This document shows positions 21,704-31,840 of a DNA stretch of 33,219 bases, one piece after another (positions within the stretch are counted from its first letter, which is position 1; every line of letters begins with the position of its first letter). The notes below the pieces were generated by a model, which did no database searches, had not been told where the DNA came from, and worked only from the letters and a program-made list of their open reading frames with translations. Both the position numbers and the translations under genes were made by a program. This stretch comes from Terana coerulea (taxonomy: Eukaryota > Basidiomycota > Agaricomycetes > Polyporales > Phanerochaetaceae): assembly GCA_024811115.1 (NCBI GenBank), contig JAKOGH010000387.1, positions 1 to 33,219 on the forward strand, given 5' to 3'.

Positions 21704-23483
21704 CGTCGACGTCGCTGTCGTTGTCCTCGTTTCTGAGTGACACGGCGTCCTTGATATCAGAGTGGTCAGCGGGCGTCGAAGCCGTCCTCCTGTCGAGTGA
21801 CATTTGCATGTCGACTTCGTCGGACCAGATGATCGGCGAGGAGTCGCGCGAGCTCGCGCTTGGCGGGGGCGAGAGGAGCTGCCTTCAACGAACTCCGGCT
21901 CAGCAAACTTTCGTTTGAAAGCGACGTTGTTCGAGTCGATGCGGGCGTCGAGCTCAGTGATGCGAGCGTCGAGCATCTGCTCGGCGTAGTCGAGGTCGGC
22001 CTGCTTGACACGACAAGCCTGCTCCGCGGCCTCGTCTTCGGCGGCCGGTGGCGGTGAACTCGTTATTCTGGGGCGGTAGCCAGCTTGACAAGCTGGTGTC
22101 GCTCCCACCCGGCCGTATCCGCTGACGCTTCTGGTCAAGGGTCGAGCCCTTGTTCAGGGCAGCGTTTTTGTCCGCGATCCACTGCTGGCGGGCAAGCTTG
22201 CAGAGCTCTGCGGCTTCAGCGGAGCTGTGCCTTGTGCAGAGTCTGGGACTCGTCGTCCTCGTCGAGGATAGGAGCGGTGTTCGCAGCTTGCGGTGTTCGA
22301 TATCCCGCATGGCGTCCAGCGCGATGAGCGTTGTGCTCATTGGCGTCGACGACTTCCTTGAAGGTCCGGATGCGCTCCTGGGACCTTAACGACTCAAGCT
22401 TCTCAGCAAGGGCTAGTGCCTTGCGAGCGGGGAACTAGTTGCCGTTGGCAAGCCAGAGCTCGTGCTCTCCTTCGATGCGAGACTGAATTTCTTCGGCCTC
22501 GGACTTGGGGAGCGGCACGTCAGGGGGCGAAGTTGTTCACCACCGAGATGACCGGGCGGCAATGTAGAAGTGACTGTGGTCAGCATCCTGAGCCTTGCCC
22601 TTGCCCTTGCTTGCGCGTTTGCCGTGCTGGGTTTTCTTTCCCTTGCCGTTGCCGGCACCGTCTTGCTGCTGCTGCTTGAACTGGGGATCCTTCCCTTGTT
22701 CTTGACGGCGGTGACAGCGCTTGGCAGACTCGGTCTGCTTGCGCTGTCCACCGGAAAGCTTCCGCTGCTCCCATGCAGCGATGAGCTGCTGCCCGTACTG
22801 CTTGGGTTCAGGGCCCCCAGGTGGGGTAGGAGTCAGTGCTGTGTCCACCATTTTCTGGTTCAGCGTGGTGACGGTGGTGATGTGCTTACCGTATCCTGGT
22901 GTCTTCGAAATGAGGAGCATCAGGTGTATGTAATCGTCCACAGCTGCATGGGCTGCATCTAGGCGGTCGACATGCGCTTGGATCTTGGCGATCGCGGGTG
23001 CTGGAGACTGATCCTCGGGGATGCGGGTTTCCAAGAGGCCCCTGAAGTCAGCGTAGGCCGTACCCAGAGTATTCTGGGTGTAGGTCGACTGTAGAGACTC
23101 GTACAGGACCTTGGCTGTCATTTCATTCTTCACCGACTGTCCGATCTGGTAAGTCAAGCGAAGGTGAATGAAGCCCATGGCCCGGAGGTCGTCATTGATC
23201 CAGTCGTCGAGCTTGTCGACAGCCCTAGAGTGCTCATGCTCGTTTCCGGGTACTTCACCAGAGGCGGAGAGCGCAGGAATGGCTGGGGTGGTGCCCACAG
23301 CTGAAACTGCGGCGTGAGCGGGGCTGCTGGGATGGTGCGAACTAAGGTCGGCACCGTCGGCTGGGTTGTCAAGAGCTGACGAGAGATACCCTGAGTGCCC
23401 AGGAACGACTTCAAGGTGTCGTTCCAGTGCTCTCAGTTGGTTCTGTCGAGCACGGGGACAAGCTTCTCGAGCGAGGAAGACAT
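21704..23483 (-). pseudogene. Copia Gag, broken
   Basis: The start is taken at 23483 (MSSSLEKLVPVLDRTN). An in-frame TGA at 23433-23435 replaces the Trp expected before EHWNDTLKSFLGTQG. A frame change follows near 23300-23340. The core then reads DKLDDWINDDLRAMGFIHLR and VLYESLQSTYTQNTLG, the UBN2-type copia capsid fold, to about 22850. A Lys/Gly-rich stretch (KGKKTQHGKRASKGKGK) follows in place of a CCHC zinc knuckle. More frame breaks and a TAG near 22435 precede a predicted coiled-coil-like region (ADLDYAEQMLDARITELDAR) and an acidic end with stop at about 21704-21706. Gag would form the particle that packages the RNA. Confidence 0.75.
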
Positions 23484-23703
23484 TGTTAGGTTCTGTAGGG
23501 ACAGAACAGTCAGTACGATGTACTGACATGGCTTTAGCCAAGGAGGGGCCCCAAAGGGCACCCTCGTGCCTGCTCAGCTTGCCAAGCAGACGGTGCGCTA
23601 TGTAGCGCAACCGTCGTGCACGATGGCAGCGAACAGTACAGGCGAGTTTACCAATGAGCTGGTTGTTGCTGCCAGTGACGGGCGCTAATCAACCGCTGTC
23701 ATC

Positions 23704-23713
23704 GCTCATAACC
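23704..23713 (-). other. Copia primer-binding site for initiator-tRNA fragment
   Basis: Directly inside the 5' LTR the minus strand is GGTTATGAGC. This complements GCTCATAACC, the anticodon arm of eukaryotic initiator tRNA-Met, not its 3' end. Drosophila copia primes in the same way from a half-tRNA. Confidence 0.7.
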
Positions 23714-24004
23714 TGTAGAAGTGCAGCGCATACAGCGGCGTACACTCCTACCGAGGCCTAGAGAAAGCTAGGATGGTTACTCACCTGTAGGTTGGTTGAT
23801 ACACACGTTAGTGGGTTGAGAGTTGTAAGAGTCTTATTAGAGTATGGCGTAGAGGCTGCCTTATATACAATACAGAGTGGCTGTACTACAAACAAACACA
23901 AATAGATACCAGGTCAATAGAGAATAGGCATCATCATGGTGGATCCTGGTCGAACAATAGAGAAGATGTGAGCAGAGCGCTTATGGCGTCTATCTGACTC
24001 AACA
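23714..24004 (-). repeat. Copia 5' LTR with promoter (element orientation)
   Basis: Nearly identical to 17590-17879 (about 98 percent by eye). Transcription is expected leftward from the TATATAAG at 23860-23867 (minus strand). Confidence 0.92.
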
Positions 24005-24620
24005 CTTGGTCCTAGTCCTGGTCTTTGCCTGTAGCTATAAAGTTAGAACTGCTAAAGACTGGTCAGGACTAGTCCAGGACTGGTCTTAATACATACCTTG
24101 TGTTGATGGTTTTGAGGGCTTATTTATCAAAAATATAAGATGCAAATCCACTTTGGCAAGAAAAAGTCTTTGAACTGTAGTTTTAAAGCAATGGTAACAA
24201 TTCATTGCTGGCTATTGAAGCGAATTTAGTTATAAGTCATTCAAATTTGCTAAAGCCATGAAAATAAATACACTCAACACTTGTGGTGTGCAGTCATACA
24301 TTGAGTTTCAAAGCTAAGAACTAGTATAAAAAGCAAAATCTAGCTTAACAATAATATAACACACATAGTCAGCAAGTTATATTTGACTTACAGGGTAAAG
24401 ACTTAATTGGGACTAGTCCAAGACCAGTCCAGACCGGTCAAAGACTGCCTTTGGTCTTGGACCAGTCTGGACCAGTCAAGGACTGCAAAAGGACTGCAGT
24501 CCTACTAAGACTAGTCTTGGTCCAGTCTTATATCTACAGTCCTGGTCTTTTAGCAGTCCTGGTCCTGGTCCTAGTAAAAATAGCAAAAGACCGGACCGGA
24601 CCGGACTTTAAAATACTAGT

Positions 24621-24949
24621 TATATTTGTACTATACAATCACTTGCGCTTCTATCATAAGTCTGTTTGAAACCGAATGGATGTTTACCTCACGCCACTCT
24701 ATTGACTATGGAGCCACTTGAGTTACATCTGGTGATTGTCACTCTGCAAGATTTGGAATCTCAGTATGTGGAATTAGCTACATAGTACAAGTGTGGGGGT
24801 ATGGATACAGTTTAATTTGATTTTTACGGCTACAGTGAAAAGATTTTTGTGATACAGTCCAAGTGATGGCGGGGCCGAGCCACCACCGTGGCATGAACGT
24901 GCGTGAATAAGGTACATAGGATGTGTGGAAAGTCAGCTGAGGGGAGAGA
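24621..24949. other. No recognised feature
   Basis: AT-richer sequence between the GGTCC-rich element and the dynamin relic. Short frames only; nothing supportable. Confidence 0.4.
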
Positions 24950-27480
24950 TCAACCTGCCCTTGCAAAGGTCGCCACCTCCGCAGTGAGTCGCTCGAGCAT
25001 AGCCTTCCGCTGAGCCAGCTCTCTTCACCTCCTCTGCTCGGCTTTTGGCAGCCCCCTCGCTATGCTGAGCTCCGCTATGATGAACGCTCCAAATGAATTG
25101 CATGCCTCAGCAATGAGATCGCTCTCGATGGCAGACGTGACGTGGTCTACCACCCGCTACAGGACAGCGGCCATCAGACGTGAGGCTCAACACAACACTA
25201 CGCTACGCACCTTATAGGCAACCTGGAAGTAACCGCGGATGTACGCCATCATCTGCAGCTCTCTGTCGTAGCCCGATCGACCATCGTCCTCGATATCACG
25301 CTTGGGCGGGCGAGGAATCCCAGAAACGCTTGGTCCGGGGTCACTCAGGCTCCTGGCCATGCGCTGCGGCGTCGAGGCAGAGGTCGACGGGACGCCAGTA
25401 GAGGTGCTTGCCTGAATCCTGGGGGCGCTTGAACGTCGGTTCACGTATCTCACCTCCGTCTAGTTCCTCAGCCTCTTGAGATCCTCGGTTGCTCCCTCAA
25501 CTTCCACCCTCTCGAGTTCGGCCACGTTTGCTTCTTTCTCCCAGACGCTCAGCTGCTGGATCTGGCCCTGCTTCTGTGCGAGCTCGAACAGGCCGTCGGG
25601 CGTACATGCGGAGGAACCGCCTACAGCGTGACCTCGAGGTAGTGTTGGTTCAGTGTGCTGACGGTGCGGTACTCGCGCGCCAGAACCTTCTGGATCTCCA
25701 CCCAGACCGGTTTGCTTGTTCTGGCGACAAATCTCGTTGCCATACCCCTTTCATGAAGGAAACATTCAACATTGCGAACGAAGAACCTGGCTCGGAAGGC
25801 ACTCACGAGCATCGACGAGCTAGATCTGGATGCTGCTTGAAGAGACGTTTAATCAAGTCGGCCAAGACGTCCTTCAGCATCTTCTTACACCCGTTGACCC
25901 AGATCTTGCATAAAGGTTCCCACGTCACTTGGAACTTCCTCGCGAGCCTGACCTTGACTGCCTTATTCACGCCCCTCGGGCGGGTTTTGCGCCTCACAAT
26001 CCTCGAAATCGGCCCGAACGTGGGGAAGTGGGACGTAAAATGATGCGGGGACGATGTCGGGACCATGAAGCAGCTGCGGCTTCTCCGCCAAGAGGGAGAA
26101 TGGCGGACAGGATCTCCGAATATCCTTGCGAAGCGTACTTGACTGTAGCATCCGCTAGCGAAGCACTGATATCCTGTTTCCTGGTGTAGGATAAACCCCA
26201 ACTCAGCGTGATAGATTGTTGACGAGAGGTCGTAGAATTGAATCATTGATGACCTGAGACTGAAGTAGGGCGGAGTTGCATTCATCCAACTGACTGTCGA
26301 CTCTGCAATGGCGACGCGGCACATGAGGATATGTATGACTCTCTCTCAGGTGGTACGTACTTAGCTGAGATGATTGGCACAATCTTCTCCCAGATCTTGA
26401 CGACGAGCTCGTCCCTCCCTACATTTCCCGCCTCCAGAGGCCCTGCCCAGCGCGCATCTTCGCTGAAACATCTCGAGGTCATCGACCTGATCTGAGACGC
26501 CGGTGAAGATGCAATGTATAGCGCTTGTCGTAGGAGGATACTTCTTTGCCAGCAGAGAGAGGAGATTGTCGCCAAGCTCAGCTGACCCACCGGAGAAGGC
26601 AAGGTCCGGTTTGCTCAGAAGACCTGTGATTCAATAAGTTGGTCATTGCGTGCGTAGTGCAAATCTGTACTCACTGATCGTACGCTCTCATGGGATCGAC
26701 GTCGTTCAACAGTGCGAGACACGCATCACTTCCGTCTGCTGCTCGTTGGTGTCAGTGCATGAGTTGCGCGCAAATAGACAGGGTACATACCACTCATGGG
26801 GGTCATTTTGAGAATGATATCGTGCTCGTCCAAATGCGGGTGAATCGCGGTCAAGCTTGCCATGTCAGGCGATGATCGAAGACCTGGATAGCGAAGTGTA
26901 AGCAAGTGAAGCATGGTTAGATATGAGAGCCTGAGGAACATTGGAATACGTGCCTAGTAGCTCCACGAATGTCCAGTTCAACAATCCCGGTCCAGAAACA
27001 TGCACCCGAAGTATGTTCTTCGTCGTGAGTAGCTCGTGGCGAAAAGTGGCAATGTCCGCGTTCGAGATCCTCGTAAAAGTCTCGGCAGGGCTGGAAGGGC
27101 TCAAGAGCGATGCAAACGCAAGATGCATCTCACGTTCAACGAAACGGAGTTTGGTGTGTACAGGACCAAAGTCGACATCGAGCGGCACATCTAAGCGGTC
27201 ACCATGTGCAGTGAAATAAGTTCTGGTGCTGACTTGATAGGATAACGGCGTTGTAGAGGACGAGAAGTGCACTTCAATAGTGGGTCGTACCGCTGCTTCC
27301 TCGAGGCTAGGAAGTCGCACCTGCGTAGAGTAAGCAGCATGCAACAAGACAAGATATGAATACTGACCCCTGTCACTGCTTCAATCACGCTTGTCTTTCC
27401 AGGAGAAATGGTCCCCAGCAACCGCTATTCGCGGGAGTATCAAGTGCCGCTCGACGCTAGGGAAGACCATTAAAGTTTCG
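24950..27480 (-). pseudogene. Dynamin-like (Mx-type) GTPase, decayed
   Basis: Dynamin-family GTPases remodel membranes; fungi have many Mx-like members. On the minus strand the G1 region reads PRIAVAGD then, after a frame change, SPGKTSVIEAVTG (about 27370-27460), close to the family's SAGKSSVIE. Next are a block ending VHVSGPGLLNWTFVELLG (about 26956-27010), where the G3 DLPG has become ELLG, then HPHLDEHDIILKMTPMS, NDVDPMRAYDQ and the G4-like SKPDLAF. A middle domain (WEPLCKIWVNGCKKML, about 25870-25930) and a GTPase-effector domain follow (MMAYIRGYFQVAYK, then VVDHVTSAIESDLIAEACNS) and the end ARAG-stop at 24950. There is an in-frame TGA at 25025-25027 and several frame shifts. Loss of key G-motif residues indicates a relic, not only sequence error. 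Confidence 0.75.
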
Positions 27481-28220
27481 CTCCATCACGGAGAGTCTAT
27501 GACATACGCACCTCTCAACTTGAAGACCAGCGGGTGGTGGTGAGGGCTTCACGATAGACGCGAGCCAGCCGGTTCTGGATGGTGACCGATGGTGGTCCTG
27601 ATGTGGCTATGGAACAGAGCGACCTACGTGCTGGATGCCATAGTAGTGAGTGTTCGATAAGAGAGTGTATAGATGCGATTTTTCAGAGCAACGAGAAAGA
27701 ATTAAGATGCTGTTAGGGCTGGCGAAGCGGGGTGTCGACGACGGCCTGTAGAGTATGAGAGGGTGGTGGTGGTGGTGGTGGTTGGAAAACAAGCCTGAGA
27801 CCGACACCATGCCCCAGACGTCAACGTCTAGTTTGGGAGCTTCGACTTGCTGGAGCTCCGAATCGGGATTCGTCCAGGACTCTTCACACCTTCACAAGAC
27901 GAGCCGGCTGTCTTGCTCGGGAATTTGAGAAGACGCATGCACTACATGCAATTCAGCGCAAGCAGCAAACTAGTAGCTGTTCGAAATCATAAGACAACCT
28001 GTATATCCAGGAGAAGTAAGTAAGCCTGCTGTTATATGCCGCTGACATAGTACTTGACCTGCGTGAAGCTTCTCAAAAATTGAATGATGTATATGATAGT
28101 TGGCTGTACACCGATACTCAACCACGTTGTTTGAGGGTGCTCTATAGAGGCATTGAGACAGACAACTTATATTCAAGATGAGAGCTTACCTTCCGATATG
28201 CCTAGAAATGCCACCTAGAC
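27481..28220. other. Non-coding stretch with (GGT)n microsatellite
   Basis: The plus strand has an uninterrupted GGT repeat of about seven units at 27761-27783. Otherwise I see no gene. Confidence 0.5.
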
Positions 28221-29490
28221 GGAGGTGAGACTAGAAAGTTGCAGACCGACAGCTTCCGGAGTTGCCGGATCTAAGGAGCGCAAACAATCCCTCGTCGGAA
28301 TTGCTCTTTCGCGCGAAATCAGTAAGCTATCTCCGCTAGACGAGTCACCTTGCTTGCAAGGTAACTGCGAAACCTTTAATGTGAAGCCACTTTTCGTCCT
28401 ACCGGCATTTGCCCGACGCCCATCCTTTTATCAAAATAAGGTCTTGGGGACGGCGCGGGCACTGCGCATAACGTCGAGAACGGTAAGAGTGATGGTGTGC
28501 AGCACCCGAGAGGGTGCAAAGCAGCGTAAGGATAGGTACAAGTATGTGAGTGACCGATATATGCTACGAGTGGTGTCGGGTGCAGTAAGCATAGTAACGG
28601 TACCTTAATAACACTAAAATACCGAAATCTGACACTCCCCTTCAAGCCCTGCAGTGAGAAGACGACTGTAGAGGCTTGCAGTGAAAGAACAAGAGAGCAA
28701 GGGTAAAGGGAGATATAAAAGAATGAATGTGGATATGGGGTTCAATGGATATGTGCGAAGCAAGACTTAGGGACATGGGGCGAGACGAAGGTGACAAATG
28801 GGGTAAGCAAAAACTCAATCCAACTGAGAACGTCACGAGGGCAAAAACCGAACGCGCATCCGAACACATCGGATGGCGCACCAAATCGCACGAGTACTCC
28901 GACTCCAGCGCGTGCATCAAGCCAACACTTGGCGATGCTGGTCACCCAATCCAGGGGACGGCGGCACGGTCAGCAGAGTCTTCGACGCTGAGCCAAGCGC
29001 AGCGAAGTTGGCCCGCTGGATCCACGTCCGATAATTCGTTCCGTCCGCCTTCAGCGAAGGGACGGACGAACGCCTTCTGGATGGTGTCGGCAGCACTCGG
29101 CATGTCGACGGAAGTGGGCGTGAGCGCGTGGGATAGGGACTGGGTTCGATTGAGAGGATGAGGACGGCGTAGGACTCGGAAGAGAAGCGCGTTGCCGTGC
29201 GATCCGGTGGACCTGTTCTGGAGCGATGGGAGCGACCCAGGGTTCGTCACAGGCACCGAGAGGACGGTTTTCGCGGTTGGGGCAAGGTTGCTCCGGGCAG
29301 GCGATCCAATGAACGTCGAGTTCAGGGTCTGGATCGTACCAACGATCGGTGACGTCGGTCTTGTCGAAGACGTGCGAAGCGTTGTCACAGGGATGCTGCA
29401 AGCCGGTGCGGCGACTGGACATCGCCCGGAGGGGTGGGAACGAAAGGAGTGTGTGAGAGACCACCAGGGTGAGAAGCGAGAGTAGACGTC
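28221..29490. other. Unrecognised open stretches on both strands
   Basis: Open frames run on both strands. The longest minus-strand pair begins MSSRRTGLQHPCDNASHVFD near 29422 and switches frame towards SAADTIQKAFVRPFAEGG near 29090. It has the look of an old retroelement Gag, but no domain is recognisable. On the plus strand 28727-29161 is open as well. I cannot decide which, if either, was coding. Confidence 0.25.
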
Positions 29491-29590
29491 GATGTCAAAA
29501 CCTCTCGGGGCTTATAACCTAACAAAGATATGCGCAGATATCTGAGTTCGCAAGGGTCCGGCTCGCAAGGCGGACGCGCGTGAGGCTTAA

Positions 29591-29788
29591 CTAACAGACG
29601 GACGGTCAGTCCGAAGCTCAGAGTATGGGAAAGTCTCTGATGTATGTATTCACCTAACAGACGGACGGTCAGTCCGAACTACAGCAGTATGTGAGTACAT
29701 GACGTGTCCGTGAGAACGAAGGGCTACGCACGCTCAGAGTATGGGAAAGTCTCTGAGAGTGCTCGAACGGAGAGAGTGGGTATATAAG
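29591..29788 (+). promoter_or_regulatory. Promoter-like module with duplicated CGG-N9-CCG sites and TATA box
   Basis: Box A (CTAACAGACGGACGGTCAGT, then CCGAA) occurs at 29591-29615 and 29654-29678. Box B (GCTCAGAGTATGGGAAAGTC, then TCTGA) occurs at 29616-29640 and 29732-29756. Box A contains CGG-N9-CCG, the facing-triplet pattern bound by fungal Zn2Cys6 factors. TATATAAG follows at 29781-29788. No gene is recognised downstream. The module could be the U3 part of an LTR starting TGTCAAAACC near 29495. Confidence 0.5.
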
Positions 29789-30395
29789 AGAGTGATCGGT
29801 TGCTCGTAGCGAGCCTAGAAATTAAGGGACAGGGACGGAGAACGAGTCAGGGGGTAAACGAAACAAGTCCGTACTAGGGAATCGATAGACCTTGTGGCGC
29901 TGATGCGCCGATGCGCCAGGGCGTCTATGCGCACTCAGTCTCCAACTTCGACACCTTTCCCACGGCCGTTCCCTTCCTCGCCGTCGTCCTGCTTAATCAG
30001 CACACGTTTACACCTGTACAAACCCAAGCAAGGTTTTCGTCGGCGGAGCCGGCACGTATCTAGTTGATATATGGCACTCGAATATATTCAACCCCTGGAA
30101 TATGTGTATAGGCAAGTCCTGGGTCGCTATGAGTGCGAAGCGTTGAGGATGACTCGGCCTAGACCCAGGCAAAGTGTCGTGCCACGTGTTTTACACGCAA
30201 GTGCTGTTGTCCAACCGGAATAGGCAACCGCTCTGATTTGAACCCCACCCTGCAGTGAGGTTCCACCCTAGGACACAGTTGCATGTACAGCCGCGAACCA
30301 GCCTCAACAATTTGCAGGATAGTGCCCTAACAAGGAGCTGAAGACAACTGGATGGTATGCCTTAGATTGATGCGCCAAACAGGCACACGAACACG
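29789..30395. other. No recognised gene downstream of the promoter-like module
   Basis: No open frame of note follows the TATA box. The stretch includes a GATGCGCC short repeat near 29902-29918. It ends at the border of the right inverted arm. Confidence 0.4.
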
Positions 30396-30520
30396 AGGCT
30401 ACTCGACGCCCGCCGCTGCGAGCGAACCGGCCCAACGATCGCCGGGCGTACAATGGAATCATATTCGGCGAGCAGCCCAGTCAGCCCGGGTGGCGAACGC
30501 GACGTCGCGACAGCGCTTTG

Positions 30521-30539
30521 TTGATTCTGAATCAACAAG
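30521..30539. other. Conserved palindrome, right-arm copy
   Basis: TGTTGATTCTGAATCAACA is the same palindrome as at 10689-10707, with 9-nt arms and only the centre base complementing by strand. Confidence 0.7.
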
Positions 30540-31481
30540 AGGCTGACCGGCGCCTGACGTCCACCTCGAACATATAAAGCCCGCCTCCATCGGTCTTCTC
30601 TCCTCATCTCGCCTTTCAACCCGCTCTCATCGAGGTGGTGGGTCTTGTTCACTCGGCCTCACAAGTGAGGCCAGTGGGCAAAGCCTGGCGTAGTGAGTAT
30701 GGCTTGCTCTCTCTCCGTAAGTGTCGTGAGGACACAAGCTCGACCTCAGATGCTTGGGCTGCGGTAGCTTCATGCCCTACCTCTGCACTAGACTTGCTTG
30801 GCTTCGAGCTTCACATGTGAGGAGAGAGAGAGGCGAACTATCAGGGGTAGAAAGGGCTGGCCTCACTGACACGACGAAGACTGACAACAAGTACATAGGA
30901 TCACCTGGAGCCGATGCCAGAGCCGACGAACAAGACCGCGCCGACTGCGCCGACGGAGCACGCCCTGGACGAGGACGCCACCAGAGCCGAGGACGAGGAC
31001 CGGGACTCAGTCCACTCATCGAACAGGGGATGAAGCTCTCCTAGGCGAAGAGAAGACTATCGAACGGGTGGATGAAGCTCCCTAGGCGAAGAGAAGATAA
31101 GATCAACACAGAGTGGTGGAGAGACCCTCGAGGCGAAGACGTGACACCGGGAGGGCCCCGTCTCGACTCGACCGTTGAGGAACAGAGCCCGGCGGCGAGC
31201 TCACCTATCAAGGTACGTCCCGAGGGAGGGCGAACATCGCGGCGACGTTCGTCCTGATGCCGGCCTTTTCGTGGTCCTCGGGATAAGTAGCTTCTGGGTT
31301 TAGCAACGAACCCAGGAGTGAAACCAACTCGCATCGAATTTCCTTTGTGTATGCATTTGTTGCTGACCAGTGCTTTAGGTTTAAGTCTTTGTCAAGACCC
31401 TCTCTAGCCCTACCACATCAGGTTGTCGCCGCCTTGTACTTTTCACTACACTGATACATGATATGTCTTTCCCGTTGTAGG

Positions 31482-31840
31482 TAGTGATTGGCAAGGGTAA
31501 ACCTCCATACTCAGAGGGCAACCCTTACCCTTACCCTCCAATACCCTTACCCTCATGAAGGATAAGGGTTGAGGGTTGCCCTTCAAACCCTTGCCAAAAT
31601 AGGCTGAAAATGGTGCTTTGAGTGCCTTTCCCCACTTACTTATAATGTCAGTCTTCTATTTAAGTGGCTTGCATTGGTATAGAAAGCACTTACAACACTT
31701 GCAGCCCTCTCTAGCAATATGCCTAGCACTTGATTACAGACCCCTGCCAGATAAGGGTTAACTTTCCTCAACCCTTACCCTGACCCTCTGTACCCTTACC
31801 CCTAACCCTCGGAGGGTTTGCAAACCCCTGCCTATCACTA
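31482..31840. mobile_element. hAT-type MITE with perfect 8-bp target duplication
   Basis: Ends are TAGTGATTGGCAAGGGT at 31482 inward and, in reverse complement, TAGTGATAGGCAGGGGT from 31840. The 8-bp duplication GTTGTAGG lies at 31474-31481 and 31841-31848. An 8-bp duplication and a TAGTG/CAGTG-type end are hallmarks of hAT elements. Both sub-ends are packed with CCCTTA/CCCTAA motifs (about 31527-31580 and 31756-31825), probably transposase-binding repeats. The 359-bp element has no coding capacity. Confidence 0.85.

Larger units (their letters stand above)
17590..24004 (-). mobile_element. Ty1/copia LTR retrotransposon, near complete, on the minus strand
   Basis: Two LTRs of 290 and 291 bp flank an internal region whose genes read on the minus strand in the order Gag, aspartic protease, integrase, reverse transcriptase, RNase H. 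That order defines copia (Ty1) elements. The LTRs begin TG and end CA. Flanks are CTTAG (17585-17589) and CTTGG (24005-24009), a 5-bp target duplication with one mismatch. A primer site, polypurine tract and LTR TATA box are all present. The Gag and Pol frames are broken, so this copy could not act alone. It sits inside the GGTCC-rich element and therefore arrived later. Confidence 0.92.
17481..24620. mobile_element. GGTCC-rich terminal-inverted-repeat element, split by a copia insertion
   Basis: The ends ACTAGTGTTTCAAGGTCC (17481 inward) and, in reverse complement, ACTAGTATTTTAAAGTCC (24620 inward) match at 19 of 23 positions, all differences being transitions. Both ends are dense in GGTCC/AGTCC/GGACT repeats (17494-17589 and 24005-24610), as in hAT elements with subterminal transposase sites. 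Without the nested retrotransposon it would be about 0.7 kb and has no transposase. ACTAGT is itself a palindrome, so it may be target duplication or element end. No clear 8-bp duplication was found, leaving the class open. Confidence 0.55.

Noticed and set aside
27761..27783. His-rich peptide from a minus-strand frame
   Set aside because: The His run is only the translation of a GGT microsatellite; no coding support on either side.
29495..29520. Second initiator-tRNA primer site (GGGCTTATAACC) marking a minus-strand LTR element
   Set aside because: The adjoining sequence lacks a CA end, the TATA box reads the other way, and no matching LTR is seen. Left as a weak resemblance.
30220..30260. 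tRNA or SINE with a B box (GGTTCAAATC on the minus strand)
   Set aside because: The bases around it do not form a T arm, no A box lies at the right distance and no cloverleaf can be drawn.
31500..31830. Interstitial telomere repeats
   Set aside because: The CCCTTA/CCCTAA runs are short, mixed with CCCTCC and lie symmetrically inside a MITE with an 8-bp target duplication. They are subterminal repeats of the transposon, not a telomere remnant.
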